NCBI GenBank assembly: GCA_964646345.1
Contig: CAZYDU010000005.1
Coordinates: 37,040 to 101,039, forward strand
Direction: 5' to 3'
Source of the DNA: RGIG1681 sp964646345
GTDB lineage: Bacteria; Bacillota; Clostridia; Christensenellales; UBA1242
DNA length: 64,000 bases
The position numbers were made by a program, and so were the translations under genes. A model generated the notes under the pieces. It worked only from the letters and a program-made list of their open reading frames with translations, was not told the DNA's origin and did no database searches. The first letter of the stretch is position 1. Every line of letters starts with the position of its first letter. Of this stretch, positions 26,411 to 35,048 are shown in pieces.

Positions 26411-27426
26411 AAAAAGATATTTTAATTTTAGGCATTGAGTCAAGTTGTGATGAAACAAGTGTTGCTGTTGTTAAAAACGGCAGAGAAGTGTTGTCAATGG
26501 TAACTAATACACAAATTGATATTCATAAACTTTATGGCGGGGTAGTTCCTGAAATAGCATCAAGAAACCACGTCATGAATATTGATACTGTGTATAAAGA
26601 AGCACTTGCTCAAGCAAATGTTACAATAGATGATATTGATGCCATTGCTGTAACTTATGGTGCTGGACTTTTGGGTGCTTTGATTGTTGGGGTAAACTTT
26701 GCAAAAGCGTTAGCTTATTCAACCGGAAAACCGCTCATAGCTGTTAATCATATTGAAGGGCATATTGCAGCTAACTATATTGCAAGCAAAGATTTAGAGC
26801 CACCATTTGTGTGTTTAATTGTTTCTGGTGGTCACACTGCTCTTGTTGAAATGAAAAGTTACACCGAAAGAAAACTTATTGGAACAACAACAGATGATGC
26901 GATTGGCGAGTCATTTGATAAAGTTGCAAGAGAATGTGGACTAGAGTATCCGGGTGGTCCAAACATACAAAAACAAGCTAAGCTTGGGGTTGTTGATAGA
27001 AAGTTTACAAATATGTGGAAAGAAAAAATCAAAGATTTTAATTTTTCATATTCTGGATTAAAAACTGCTGTTATAAATTATATTCACAATGAAAAACAAC
27101 GTGGAAATGAAATCAATGTTCCAAATATTTGTGCTTCATTTCAAGACGAAGCGGTAAGCCAAGTTGTTTCAAAATCTATTTATGCTTTGAAAGAGTTTAA
27201 GTATGATAAAATTGTGCTTGCTGGCGGTGTTTCTGCAAATGAACTTTTAAGAAGCAAAATGGACGAAGAAGCTAACAAAATTGGGGCAAAAGTTTATTAT
27301 CCACCAATCAAACTTTGCACAGATAATGCTGCAATGATTGCTTCGGCGGGATTTTATAACTATATAAATAATAAATCAATCGCAGACCCAAAAACGCTAA
27401 TTCCAACTAGCACGATTGCTTTATAG
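26407..27426 (+). CDS. tsaD: tRNA N6-threonylcarbamoyladenosine synthase TsaD
   Basis: 339 residues. ASKHA-fold ATPase: GIESSCDETSVAVV (8-21), the metal-binding HxEGH in AVNHIEGHIA (about 114-118), LIVSGGHTAL, DDAIGESFDKVAR, GGVSANELLR and DNAAMIA near the end. Acts with TsaB/TsaE/TsaC to form t6A37 in tRNAs reading ANN codons. Overlaps the preceding TM2 gene by 4 nt (ATGA). TsaB and TsaE are not in this window. Confidence 0.97.
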   Translation: MKKDILILGIESSCDETSVAVVKNGREVLSMVTNTQIDIHKLYGGVVPEIASRNHVMNIDTVYKEALAQANVTIDDIDAIAVTYGAGLLGALIVGVNFAKALAYSTGKPLIAVNHIEGHIAANYIASKDLEPPFVCLIVSGGHTALVEMKSYTERKLIGTTTDDAIGESFDKVARECGLEYPGGPNIQKQAKLGVVDRKFTNMWKEKIKDFNFSYSGLKTAVINYIHNEKQRGNEINVPNICASFQDEAVSQVVSKSIYALKEFKYDKIVLAGGVSANELLRSKMDEEANKIGAKVYYPPIKLCTDNAAMIASAGFYNYINNKSIADPKTLIPTSTIAL

Positions 27427-27438
27427 GGGGGTATTATT

Positions 27439-28824
27439 ATGAGAAAAATTTTAATTATTGGTGCAGGTCCTGCTGGAATTTTTACGGCACTTGAACTTGT
27501 GCGTCAAAAATCAGGAGATGAAATAACAATCATCGAGCAAGGGAGACTTATTGAAAATCGAGTTTGTCCAAAAGCAAAAACAAAGGATTGTGTGCATTGC
27601 AAACCTTATTGTAATATCACATCGGGATTTAGCGGTGCTGGTGCATTTTCCGATGGAAAACTATCTCTAAATCGTGAAGTTGGCGGAGATTTTCCAACTT
27701 TGGTTGGCGAAGATTTTGCACAAGAATTAATTGATTATACAGATAAAATTTATCTTGACTTTGGTGCTGATACGCATATCGAAGGTATAAGCAATTTAGA
27801 TGCAATCAAAGAAATTAGAAAAAGAGCAACCATAGCTGGGCTTAAACTTGTGGATTGCCCAATCAGACATTTGGGAACTGAAAAAGCACATAAGCTTTAT
27901 TATGATATTGAACAATTTTTGCTAAACAATGGTGTGAAAATTATTGCAAATAAAACTTGTGAAGACATTGTAATTGAAGGAACTGAATGTAAGGGTGCGG
28001 TTGTTGATGGAGAAACTATACTAGCAGATAAGGTTATTATCGCAACTGGAAGAAAAGGTGCGGATTGGCTAGATGAAATGTGCAGACTTCATGGCGTTGG
28101 CAGAGAACCTGGTGTTGTTGATATTGGTGTTCGTGTTGAAGTTAGAAATGAAATTATGGAAAAAGTAAACGAAGCACTTTATGAATCAAAACTTATTGGT
28201 TATCCAAAACCATTCTGCAATAAAGTTAGAACATTCTGTCAAAATCCGGGTGGATTTGTTGCTCAAGAGAATTATGACAATAATCTAGCAGTTGTTAACG
28301 GCCATTCTTTTAAAGAACTAAAATCAGATAATACAAACCTAGCAATCCTTTGTTCTCATCATTTCACAGTTCCATTTGATGACCCTATTGCTTATGCACA
28401 AAAGGTTGGCGAACTTATGAATATGCTTGGTGATGGCAAAATTTTAGTGCAAAGACTTGGGGATATTAAACAAGGCAAACGCACTTGGCAAAATGAGCTT
28501 TCAAGAACAAACCTTAAACCTACACTAGCTGATGCTGTTGCTGGAGATATAACGGCAGCACTTCCTTATAGAACCTTGACAAATATTTTGAATTTTATCG
28601 AGCAAATGGATAAGGTTGTTCCAGGATTTGCAAGTGATGAAACACTTTTATATGCTCCCGAACTAAAGTTTTACAGTAATCGTGTGAAAATGGACAAAGA
28701 CCTTAACACAAACATTAAAAACCTTCATTGTCTTGGTGATGCAAGTGGTTGGACAAGAGGATTGATGATGGCAAGCAGTATGGGTGTTTACATGGCTCGA
28801 AAACTTATTGAAAGTAAAGAATAA
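27439..28824 (+). CDS. FAD-dependent dehydrogenase of unknown substrate (COG2509 type)
   Basis: 461 residues. N-terminal dinucleotide-binding GAGPAGIFTALEL (8-20) and an E at the end of beta-2; a cysteine-rich stretch VCPKAKTKDCVHCKPYC (about 48-64) just before SGFSGAGAFSDGKL; a second FAD segment VIIATGRKGADW; and a C-terminal GDASGWTRGLM flavin loop. This matches the uncharacterised FAD dehydrogenase family COG2509. ATG follows AGGGGGG, 12 nt after tsaD. Substrate unknown. Confidence 0.88.
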   Translation: MRKILIIGAGPAGIFTALELVRQKSGDEITIIEQGRLIENRVCPKAKTKDCVHCKPYCNITSGFSGAGAFSDGKLSLNREVGGDFPTLVGEDFAQELIDYTDKIYLDFGADTHIEGISNLDAIKEIRKRATIAGLKLVDCPIRHLGTEKAHKLYYDIEQFLLNNGVKIIANKTCEDIVIEGTECKGAVVDGETILADKVIIATGRKGADWLDEMCRLHGVGREPGVVDIGVRVEVRNEIMEKVNEALYESKLIGYPKPFCNKVRTFCQNPGGFVAQENYDNNLAVVNGHSFKELKSDNTNLAILCSHHFTVPFDDPIAYAQKVGELMNMLGDGKILVQRLGDIKQGKRTWQNELSRTNLKPTLADAVAGDITAALPYRTLTNILNFIEQMDKVVPGFASDETLLYAPELKFYSNRVKMDKDLNTNIKNLHCLGDASGWTRGLMMASSMGVYMARKLIESKE

Positions 28825-28944
28825 ATCAAACAGATAAACTTATTTTTAAAATCTATTGACTTTTTTTGGTTAGTTTATTAAAATATAGAAGAATTTAATA
28901 CTATGAAAAATTTTGACATTTTGAGTAAATGTCGAACTTTTCTA

Positions 28945-28973
28945 TTGACAGCAGGTTTTTGTTGTGTTATTAT
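28945..28973 (+). promoter_or_regulatory. Promoter of the rpmG-secE-nusG operon
   Basis: TTGACA (28945-28950) with TATTAT (28968-28973) at 17 bp; a TATAAT three bases further on is an alternative. The leader has a hairpin CACCAAACC / GGTTAGGTG at about 28981-29002 before the GAGGAG ribosome binding site. A second TTGACT-based promoter may lie near 28856. Confidence 0.7.
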
Positions 28974-29025
28974 AATTAAGCACCAAACCCTGCGGTTAGG
29001 TGTTAATTTTTTGAGGAGAAAAATT

Positions 29026-29175
29026 ATGAGAAATAGAATCACTTTTGAATGCACTGAATGCAAAAATCGTAACTATGACAGCTACAAAAACAAAAAGAAT
29101 GATCCTGATAGATTGAGCTTTACAAAGTATTGTCCAACATGCAAAAAGCACACTGTTCACAAAGAATCTAAATAG
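29026..29175 (+). CDS. rpmG: 50S ribosomal protein L33
   Basis: 49 residues, typical L33 length. MRNRITFECTEC begins the protein, and two CxxC pairs (CTEC near 9-12, CPTC near 36-39) bind zinc, so this is the zinc-containing form. ATG follows GAGGAG. An upstream in-frame extension exists but crosses the promoter and leader. First gene of rpmG-secE-nusG. Confidence 0.95.
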   Translation: MRNRITFECTECKNRNYDSYKNKKNDPDRLSFTKYCPTCKKHTVHKESK

Positions 29176-29188
29176 GTGAGGGAGTCGT

Positions 29189-29536
29189 ATGGCAAAAAAT
29201 AAAAATAAGCCTACAAAAGAAACCATTGAAATGGATAAGTCTGAAGAAGTTTTGACTGAAGTAAAGCAATCAAAGAAAAACAAGAAAAATGATGCGGACC
29301 TTTCTTCAAAAACAGACAAGAAAAAAATGAAAGCTAAAAAGAAGAAAAATGATAAGCCAAAAAGAAACTATGGCAAAGAAGTTGTTTCTGAGCTTAAAAA
29401 GGTTAACTGGCCATCATTTAAAAGTGCTTGCAAACAAACAGGAACTGTTCTTGTTGTTGTAGGTATTTTTATGCTTGCAGTTTTAGGTATTGACTCATTG
29501 GTTGCTTGGATTTTAAGCCTTATCACGAAAATTTAA
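29189..29536 (+). CDS. secE: Preprotein translocase subunit SecE
   Basis: 115 residues, longer than the usual 60-75 because of a Lys-rich N-terminal extension (about 1-65). The conserved core is at the C-terminus: EVVSELKKVNWPS amphipathic helix followed by a single membrane segment (about 89-110). SecE clamps SecY in the translocon. GAGGGAG precedes ATG. Position between rpmG and nusG is the usual one. Confidence 0.93.
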   Translation: MAKNKNKPTKETIEMDKSEEVLTEVKQSKKNKKNDADLSSKTDKKKMKAKKKKNDKPKRNYGKEVVSELKKVNWPSFKSACKQTGTVLVVVGIFMLAVLGIDSLVAWILSLITKI

Positions 29537-29566
29537 TCAAAATAAATTTTAAAAAGGATAGTAATT

Positions 29567-30106
29567 ATGATTGATACATCAAAATTAGACGAACCAAGAT
29601 GGTATGTGCTTCACACATTCACTGGCTACGAGAACATGGCTGTTGATAATCTTAATAAATGTATTATTAAAAACAATCTTCAAGATTATATCATGGAAGT
29701 TAAAGTTCCAATGGAGACCGTTATTGAAGAAGATAAAAACGGCAAGAAAAAAGCTGTTGAAAGAAAGCTTTTCCCTTGCTATATCTTGATTAAAATGCGT
29801 TACACAGACAGTCTTTGGCACACAATCGTTAACTCTCGTGGTGTAACTGGATTTGTTGGTCCTCAAGGCCGTCCACTTCCACTTACTGAAGACGAAGTTA
29901 AGAAAATGCATCTCGAACCAGTTGTTGTTGATATTAAGGTTGAAGCAGGAAACAAAGTTAAACTTTCTGGTGGAGCTTTAGATGGCTTCGTTGGAACTGT
30001 TCTTTCTGTTGATGCAGACCAAAGTAAGTGCAAAGTTGAAGTTGAAATGTTTGGTAGACCAACACCTGTTGATGTTGAGCTTGCTCAAATTGAAATTATT
30101 GAGTAA
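29567..30106 (+). CDS. nusG: Transcription termination/antitermination factor NusG
   Basis: 179 residues. NGN domain with RWYVLHTFTGYENMA (11-25), PCYILIKM and VTGFVG segments; C-terminal KOW domain (about 120-179) with GNKVKLSGGALDGFVG. Binds RNA polymerase and Rho or S10. 30 nt after secE; a separate promoter for rplK follows. Confidence 0.96.
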   Translation: MIDTSKLDEPRWYVLHTFTGYENMAVDNLNKCIIKNNLQDYIMEVKVPMETVIEEDKNGKKKAVERKLFPCYILIKMRYTDSLWHTIVNSRGVTGFVGPQGRPLPLTEDEVKKMHLEPVVVDIKVEAGNKVKLSGGALDGFVGTVLSVDADQSKCKVEVEMFGRPTPVDVELAQIEIIE

Positions 30107-30121
30107 TCCAAACTATAAATT

Positions 30122-30215
30122 TGTTATAATCGGATAGCCGTCCGTTTATATATAGTGGGAGAGATAAATTTTTCATGTCTCTAGTAAAACCACGTTATCT
30201 AATATTTTAGATAAA
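30122..30215 (+). promoter_or_regulatory. rplKA promoter and structured leader (probable L1-type autoregulation)
   Basis: TGTTATAAT (30122-30130) is an extended -10. The leader can form CGGA/TCCG (30131-30144), a larger stem pairing GTGG near 30155-30158 with CCAC 30190-30193 around GAGAGA/TGTCTC, and a perfect 8-bp hairpin TTATCTAA/TTAGATAA (30195-30214) directly abutting the AAGGAG site. Ribosomal L1 is known to repress rplKA through an mRNA site; that this leader does so is an inference. Confidence 0.55.
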
Positions 30216-30224
30216 GGAGAAATT

Positions 30225-30656
30225 ATGGCAGCAAAAAAGAAAATTAAAGCAGTCGTAAAAATCCAAATCCCAGCTGCAAAAGCAACAGCTGGCCCACCAA
30301 TCGGTTCAAGTCTTGGACCTCATGGTATTAACATTGGTCAATTTGTTAAGGATTTTAACGCTAAAACTGCAGGACAAGAAGGATTAATTATCCCTGTTGT
30401 TATGACAATTTATGAAGATAGAAGTTTTGACTTCATCACCAAAACTCCACCTGTTGCAGTTCTCGTTATGAAAGAACTTGGACTTGACAAAGCAAGTGGC
30501 GTTCCAAACAAAAACAAAGTCGGCAAACTTACAAAAGCACAAGTTGAAAAAATTGCTAAAATCAAATTACCTGATTTAAACACAACTTCACTTGGATCTG
30601 CTATGAGTATGGTTAAGGGTACTGCTCGTTCAATGGGCATTACTGTAGAAGAATAA
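30225..30656 (+). CDS. rplK: 50S ribosomal protein L11
   Basis: 143 residues. Begins AAKKKIKAVVKIQIPAAKA, with PPIGSSLGPHGINI and the C-terminal RNA-binding segment LNTTSLGSAMSMVKGTARSMGI. L11 binds the GTPase-associated centre of 23S rRNA. AAGGAG precedes ATG; rplA follows after 13 nt. Confidence 0.98.
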   Translation: MAAKKKIKAVVKIQIPAAKATAGPPIGSSLGPHGINIGQFVKDFNAKTAGQEGLIIPVVMTIYEDRSFDFITKTPPVAVLVMKELGLDKASGVPNKNKVGKLTKAQVEKIAKIKLPDLNTTSLGSAMSMVKGTARSMGITVEE

Positions 30657-30669
30657 GGGGGAAGGCAAA

Positions 30670-31359
30670 ATGAAACACGGAAAGAATTACGAAAATGCTT
30701 CTAAAAAAATCGAAGCTGGTAAACTTTATGAAGTTAATGACGCTTTAGCCCTTGCTATTGAAACAGCTACAGCAAAATTTGACGAAACAATCGAATGTCA
30801 CATTCGTTTAGGTGTTGACCCTCGTTCTGCTGACCAACAAGTTCGTGGAAGTGTTGTTCTTCCAAACGGAACTGGTAAAACTAAGAAAGTTCTTGTTATC
30901 GCTAAAGGCGACAAAGCTGACGAGGCAAAAGCTGCTGGTGCTGATGTTGTTGGTGCTGAAGAAATCGTTACAAAAATTATGAATGAAGGCTGGTTGGATT
31001 TTGATACATGTATCACAACTCCTGATATGATGGGTGTTGTTGGTCGTTGTGCTAGAGTACTTGGACCACGTGGTTTGATGCCAAACCCAAAATCAGGTAC
31101 TGTTACAATGGACGTTGCAAAAGCAATCAAAGAAACAAAAGCTGGTAAAGTTGAATACAGAGTTGACAAATTTGGTATTGTTCACGCTGCAATCGGCAAA
31201 AAGAGCTTCGGCGTTGAAAAACTTGCTGAAAACTATGATTCATTCATTGATGCTATTGTAAAAGCTAAACCACAAGCTGCAAAAGGAACTTATATTAAAT
31301 CAGTTGCATTTGCAAGCACAATGGGACCTGGTGTTAAGGCTTTATACAGAGCAAAATAA
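30670..31359 (+). CDS. rplA: 50S ribosomal protein L1
   Basis: 229 residues. Signature segments HIRLGVDPRSADQQVRGSVVLP and MPNPKSGTV are present. L1 forms the mobile E-site stalk and typically represses its own operon. Here the operon stops after rplA at a terminator; rplJ-rplL are found about 18.7 kb away instead of next door. Confidence 0.98.
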   Translation: MKHGKNYENASKKIEAGKLYEVNDALALAIETATAKFDETIECHIRLGVDPRSADQQVRGSVVLPNGTGKTKKVLVIAKGDKADEAKAAGADVVGAEEIVTKIMNEGWLDFDTCITTPDMMGVVGRCARVLGPRGLMPNPKSGTVTMDVAKAIKETKAGKVEYRVDKFGIVHAAIGKKSFGVEKLAENYDSFIDAIVKAKPQAAKGTYIKSVAFASTMGPGVKALYRAK

Positions 31360-31373
31360 GCTTAATAAACAAT

Positions 31374-31404
31374 AAAAACTAGACAAGATTTTGTCTAGTT
31401 TTTT
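31374..31404. terminator. Intrinsic terminator after rplA
   Basis: AAAACTAGACAA / TTTGTCTAGTTTT stem with a short loop and T-run. Confidence 0.9.
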
Positions 31405-31418
31405 CTTTGATAATAATT

Positions 31419-31435
31419 TTTACAAAACTTTTACA
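31419..31435 (+). promoter_or_regulatory. Direct-repeat operator (11-bp period) upstream of 31479
   Basis: TTTACA at 31419-31424 and again at 31430-31435, exactly 11 bp apart. This is the layout of PhoP/OmpR-family response-regulator boxes (TT(A/T/C)ACA, N5 spacer). The predicted start site is 31479, placing the boxes at -60 to -44. The response regulator encoded just downstream is the obvious candidate ligand (inference). Confidence 0.5.
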
Positions 31436-31463
31436 AATAAATCATAAAAATTATTTGATAGTG

Positions 31464-31472
31464 TGTTATACT
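31464..31472 (+). promoter_or_regulatory. Extended -10 promoter giving a leaderless transcript
   Basis: TGTTATACT is an extended -10 with no good -35, as expected for an activated promoter. The predicted start is the A of ATG 31479. Confidence 0.55.
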
Positions 31473-31478
31473 AGATTT

Positions 31479-32426
31479 ATGAATAATAAGATAAAACAAG
31501 TTTATGAGTTTTTTAAAAAGCCAAAATTGTGGTTTACAATTTTATGCTACATTTTGTTTGTGGCTTTTGGCGTTTTGTCAATAGTTTTTGTAGGGCTTGA
31601 AAAAAATGGTCTTCCAATGATTTTGGCATATTCTGGCATGGCTGTTACATTTTTTTATTGTTGTTATTTATTCATTCGCTATGACCTAAAGGCTTTGATA
31701 AAATCTTATAAAAATTTAAAACAGAAAGCCATGGAAAAAAACAAAATAGTTCACGGATATTTTAATGATTATTACTCAAAAGTCATGATTAATACTATTT
31801 TTTCTTTGATTTTGGGCATAGTTTTTGTGTCTTATAATTTGATTGTTGGCTTGTATTTCCAATCTGTTTGGAATGTAAGTATGGCGGTTTATTACTTGTT
31901 TTTGGTTGGAATTAGAGTGCTGTATTTGGTTGGCGAATACAAATTATCTAAAAAACAAGAAATTAATGAAATAGAAACAAACACAAAGAGAGCTAAGTTA
32001 TTCATCTTTGGTGGAATTTTAATGCTACTTTTAAGCATTGCTTTACTTGCACCTGTTTCTTTGCTTGCAATGTCAAAAAAACAAGTTGACCTTCCGATGT
32101 GGGTTGCTATCGCCGATGCTGCCTATGTGTTTTACAAACTCACAATGTGTATCTATTCGTTCATAAAAACAAGAAAAAGCGATATTTTATCAGTTAAGGG
32201 AATAAAAAACTTGGAGTTAACAACGGTTGCAGTTGCTTTATTATCTTTGGAAAATACAATGATTTTAACATTTTCTGAAGGGATTGATTTTTCTATGAAA
32301 ATAATCACGATTCTCACAGCATTTGCAGTAATGGTGTTAAATATTTGGGTTTCGATTGTAACAATAAGTGGTGGGCGTAAGGAATTAAAAACAATAAATA
32401 ATAATGAAAAAATACAGGGAAAATAA
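31479..32426 (+). CDS. Unknown polytopic membrane protein
   Basis: 315 residues with about 7-8 hydrophobic segments and short loops. ATG 31479 is preferred over an upstream start at 31407, because the predicted promoter lies between them. Starts MNNKIKQVYEFFKK. No conserved catalytic motif recognised. It lies 9 nt before the response-regulator gene, so it is likely the first gene of the two-component operon and could be an accessory sensor or a resistance protein. Function unknown. Confidence 0.75.
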   Translation: MNNKIKQVYEFFKKPKLWFTILCYILFVAFGVLSIVFVGLEKNGLPMILAYSGMAVTFFYCCYLFIRYDLKALIKSYKNLKQKAMEKNKIVHGYFNDYYSKVMINTIFSLILGIVFVSYNLIVGLYFQSVWNVSMAVYYLFLVGIRVLYLVGEYKLSKKQEINEIETNTKRAKLFIFGGILMLLLSIALLAPVSLLAMSKKQVDLPMWVAIADAAYVFYKLTMCIYSFIKTRKSDILSVKGIKNLELTTVAVALLSLENTMILTFSEGIDFSMKIITILTAFAVMVLNIWVSIVTISGGRKELKTINNNEKIQGK

Positions 32427-32435
32427 GGAGAAATT

Positions 32436-33116
32436 ATGTCAAAAATTCTAGTGGTGGAAGATGATGAAAGTCTAAATAAAACTGTTGAGATATATTTAAA
32501 GTCTGATGGATTTGATGTAACAGTATGTTATGATGGTTTGCAGGCTCTTGAATATATAAAAAGTAATAATTTTGACTTGGTTTTAACAGATATTATGATG
32601 CCAAATCTTGATGGTTTTTCGCTTGCGGAAAAAATTAGACAAAACAACAAGCAATTACCGATTATTTTCATGACCGCAAAAGATGATAAAATGTCTAAAC
32701 AGCTTGGGTTTAAGCTTGAAATTGACGACTATATAACCAAACCTTTTGACTTGGAAGAACTCGTAATGCGTATTGGTGCGGTTCTAAGACGTAGTGTAGC
32801 AAAAAGTTCAAATAAGCTTTCAGTTGGCGAATTTGAAATGGATTCTGATGAACATATGGCTTATCTCTCTGGCAAAGAACTTAGTTTAACGGTTCGTGAA
32901 TTTGATATTTTATTCAAACTTTTAAGCAATCCTAAAAAAACTTTCACAAGAAGTCAGTTAATGGACGAGTTTTGGGGATTTGATTCCAGTGCAACAAGTA
33001 GAACTGTAGACGTTTACATGGCAAAATTACGTGAAAAAACTGCAAACTGTGAAGGCTTTGAGATTGTAACAGTACATGGCTTAGGCTATAAGGTGGTTCT
33101 AAATGAGAAAAAATAA
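32436..33116 (+). CDS. OmpR/PhoB-family response regulator
   Basis: 226 residues. Receiver domain with acidic pocket D9/D10, phospho-acceptor D52 in LTDIMMP, conserved Thr and Lys (YITKPFD); C-terminal winged helix (about 130-226) with LTVREFDILFKLL and VDVYMAKLR. AAGGAG precedes ATG; its last 14 nt overlap the kinase gene. Likely controls this locus through the 11-bp direct repeats at 31419-31435 and 34578-34605. Confidence 0.93.
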   Translation: MSKILVVEDDESLNKTVEIYLKSDGFDVTVCYDGLQALEYIKSNNFDLVLTDIMMPNLDGFSLAEKIRQNNKQLPIIFMTAKDDKMSKQLGFKLEIDDYITKPFDLEELVMRIGAVLRRSVAKSSNKLSVGEFEMDSDEHMAYLSGKELSLTVREFDILFKLLSNPKKTFTRSQLMDEFWGFDSSATSRTVDVYMAKLREKTANCEGFEIVTVHGLGYKVVLNEKK

Positions 33117-34146
33117 AATTGGTTTTTCGCTTTTTGGTGCATTTTTGTTTTTTGTAACCATAGCAACAACTACATCTTGTTCTATTCTGATTTTCAATGC
33201 TACAAGAGAAAATTTAGGGGATAATAGGACATTGATTTCGCTTGCTGTTTTGGGCTCGATTTTAGTTGGAACAACTATTTGTACTGTTATTGATATTTTT
33301 AGACGTAAGTTTATGGTTGATAAGCCAACTAATCAAATTTTAGATGCAACAAGCGAAATTGCAAAAGGAAACTTTGATGTAAAATTGAAGATAAAACATA
33401 AGCATAGTAAGTTTGATGAGTATGATAAAATTATGGAAAACATCAACAAAATGTCAGATGAACTTAGCAAAAATGAAATACTAAAAACCGATTTTATTTC
33501 AAACGTATCGCATGAAATTAAAACACCACTGGCAATCATTCAAAATTACTCAACAATTTTACAAAGTGATAATTTAACAAAGTCTGAGCGTGAAAAATAT
33601 CTATCCGAAATAACAAATGCAACCAAAAGATTATCTAATTTAATTAGTAGCATTTTAAAACTCAACAAATTAGAAAATCAAAAATTAGATTTTGAAATAA
33701 ATAAATTTAATCTTGGCGAAGAACTTAGGGTTTCGGTTTTATCCTTTGAAGAACCCGCCGAGAGAAAAAATTTGGAGCTTACCTGTGAAATTGATGATGT
33801 AACGATAGTTTCTTCAAAAGAATTATTGGAAATCGTGTGGAATAATATTATTTCAAATGCCATCAAATTTACACCGGAAAAAGGAAAGATTAGAGTTGAT
33901 TTGCATGAATTCGATGATTACGTTATTGTTCAAATAGCGGATAATGGCATAGGTATGACAAAGGAAACGGGTAAGCATATTTTTGACAAGTTTTATCAAG
34001 GCGAAACATCGCATTCTTCAGAAGGTAATGGCTTGGGATTATCACTGGTCAAAAAAGTTATAGATATTTTGGGTGGCGAAATTTCGGTTGCGAGCGAGTT
34101 AAATAAGGGAACTACTTTTACAATAAAACTTAGAAAGGATTCATAA
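33103..34146 (+). CDS. Sensor histidine kinase
   Basis: 347 residues. Two N-terminal membrane helices (about 8-28 and 43-63) separated by only about 15 residues, then a HAMP-like linker, HisKA with SHEIKTPL (phospho-acceptor His about 143), and a HATPase domain with N-box NNIISNAIKF, DNGIGM and GNGLGLSLVKK. The very short outside loop resembles intramembrane-sensing kinases that partner antimicrobial-peptide exporters. Overlaps the response regulator gene; its stop shares one base with the next ATG. Confidence 0.93.
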   Translation: MRKNKIGFSLFGAFLFFVTIATTTSCSILIFNATRENLGDNRTLISLAVLGSILVGTTICTVIDIFRRKFMVDKPTNQILDATSEIAKGNFDVKLKIKHKHSKFDEYDKIMENINKMSDELSKNEILKTDFISNVSHEIKTPLAIIQNYSTILQSDNLTKSEREKYLSEITNATKRLSNLISSILKLNKLENQKLDFEINKFNLGEELRVSVLSFEEPAERKNLELTCEIDDVTIVSSKELLEIVWNNIISNAIKFTPEKGKIRVDLHEFDDYVIVQIADNGIGMTKETGKHIFDKFYQGETSHSSEGNGLGLSLVKKVIDILGGEISVASELNKGTTFTIKLRKDS

Positions 34147-34529
34147 TGGAAAAAGATAAATTTGAATTTACATATTCAGCACCAACGAAGGAAGAAAGGG
34201 CTGAAATTGAAGATATAAGAAAAGATTATATTGAAAAAACCGAGGCAGAAATTAAATTGGATAAATTAAAAACTTTGGATAAAAGAGTAAAGGTTTTGCC
34301 AAAAGTTTTGGCATATATTTTTGGGATTGCTGGAATTTTGGTTTTTGGTTTAGGGTTAACTTTGTTTTTGGAGTGGGGAAGTCCGGTTTGGGGCTCTATT
34401 GTTGGAGTTATTGGTTGTTTGTTAATGAGTATAAACTACTTGGTTTATAAAAAAATCAAATCTTTTATGATAAAAAAATATAAATCAAAAATCATTTTGC
34501 TAAGTGATGAGCTTTTGAATGAAAAATAG
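34146..34529 (+). CDS. Small two-helix membrane protein, paralogue of 34684-35040
   Basis: 127 residues: charged N-terminus, a DKLKTLDKRVKVLPKVLAYIFG segment, two membrane helices (about 57-78 and 82-103), and a C-terminal LLSDELLNEK tail. The next small gene has the same plan and the same tail (LSNELLNEE), so they are tandem duplicates. ATG overlaps the kinase stop by one base. Function unknown; perhaps an accessory to the kinase or exporters. Confidence 0.78.
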   Translation: MEKDKFEFTYSAPTKEERAEIEDIRKDYIEKTEAEIKLDKLKTLDKRVKVLPKVLAYIFGIAGILVFGLGLTLFLEWGSPVWGSIVGVIGCLLMSINYLVYKKIKSFMIKKYKSKIILLSDELLNEK

Positions 34530-34577
34530 CGAATGTTTATATATAAAACTTGAGTGGTTGCTAATATAACTTTACGA

Positions 34578-34605
34578 TTTACATTTCCTTAACAAAAATA
34601 TTACA
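34578..34605 (+). promoter_or_regulatory. Three direct repeats with 11-bp period upstream of the exporter operon
   Basis: TTTACA (34578-34583), TTAACA (34589-34594) and ATTACA (34600-34605) are spaced exactly 11 bp apart, as in tandem PhoP/OmpR-type boxes. A TATAAT (34648-34653) follows, with start near 34660. The distance from last box to -10 is 42 bp here and 31 bp at 31435, differing by exactly one 11-bp step. Confidence 0.55.
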
Positions 34606-34683
34606 AAACCAAAGCGAAAGTTTAATTAAATTTAAACACATAATAGGTATAATTGTATCGTAAAAAATAAAGGAGAAATAAAA

Positions 34684-35040
34684 ATGACAGATAAACAATA
34701 TGTTGAAAGTATTAAAAAAGAATATTCAGAAAAGGATACAACAAAACTTGATAAGTTAAAATCACTTGACAGAAAAGTTAAAACTGCCCCAATGGTTTTT
34801 GCTTACACTTTTGGTTTGATTTCTGCATTAATTTTTGGGTTGGGAATGTGCCTTGCAATGAAAATTATTGGCGGAACAACAACCTTTATGGTTTTGGGTG
34901 TTTTAATTGGCATTCTAGGGATTGTTCTTATGACAATAACAGCACCTATCTATTTTAAAATGTTAAATGCCAGAAAGAAAAAACATTCAAGTGAAATTTT
35001 AAAACTTTCGAATGAACTTTTGAATGAAGAAGATAAATAG
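34684..35040 (+). CDS. Small two-helix membrane protein, paralogue of 34146-34529
   Basis: 118 residues: DKLKSLDRKVKTAPMVFAYTFG, two membrane helices (about 40-62 and 68-92), C-terminal KLSNELLNEEDK. First gene of the exporter transcription unit, with AAGGAG before ATG and its own promoter. Duplicate of the last gene in the upstream unit. Function unknown. Confidence 0.78.
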   Translation: MTDKQYVESIKKEYSEKDTTKLDKLKSLDRKVKTAPMVFAYTFGLISALIFGLGMCLAMKIIGGTTTFMVLGVLIGILGIVLMTITAPIYFKMLNARKKKHSSEILKLSNELLNEEDK

Positions 35041-35048
35041 GAGTAGTT

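Noticed and set aside
28903..29175. Longer rpmG start giving 90 residues
   Set aside because: The extension crosses the TTGACA promoter and leader hairpin; L33 is 49 residues and has its own GAGGAG site.
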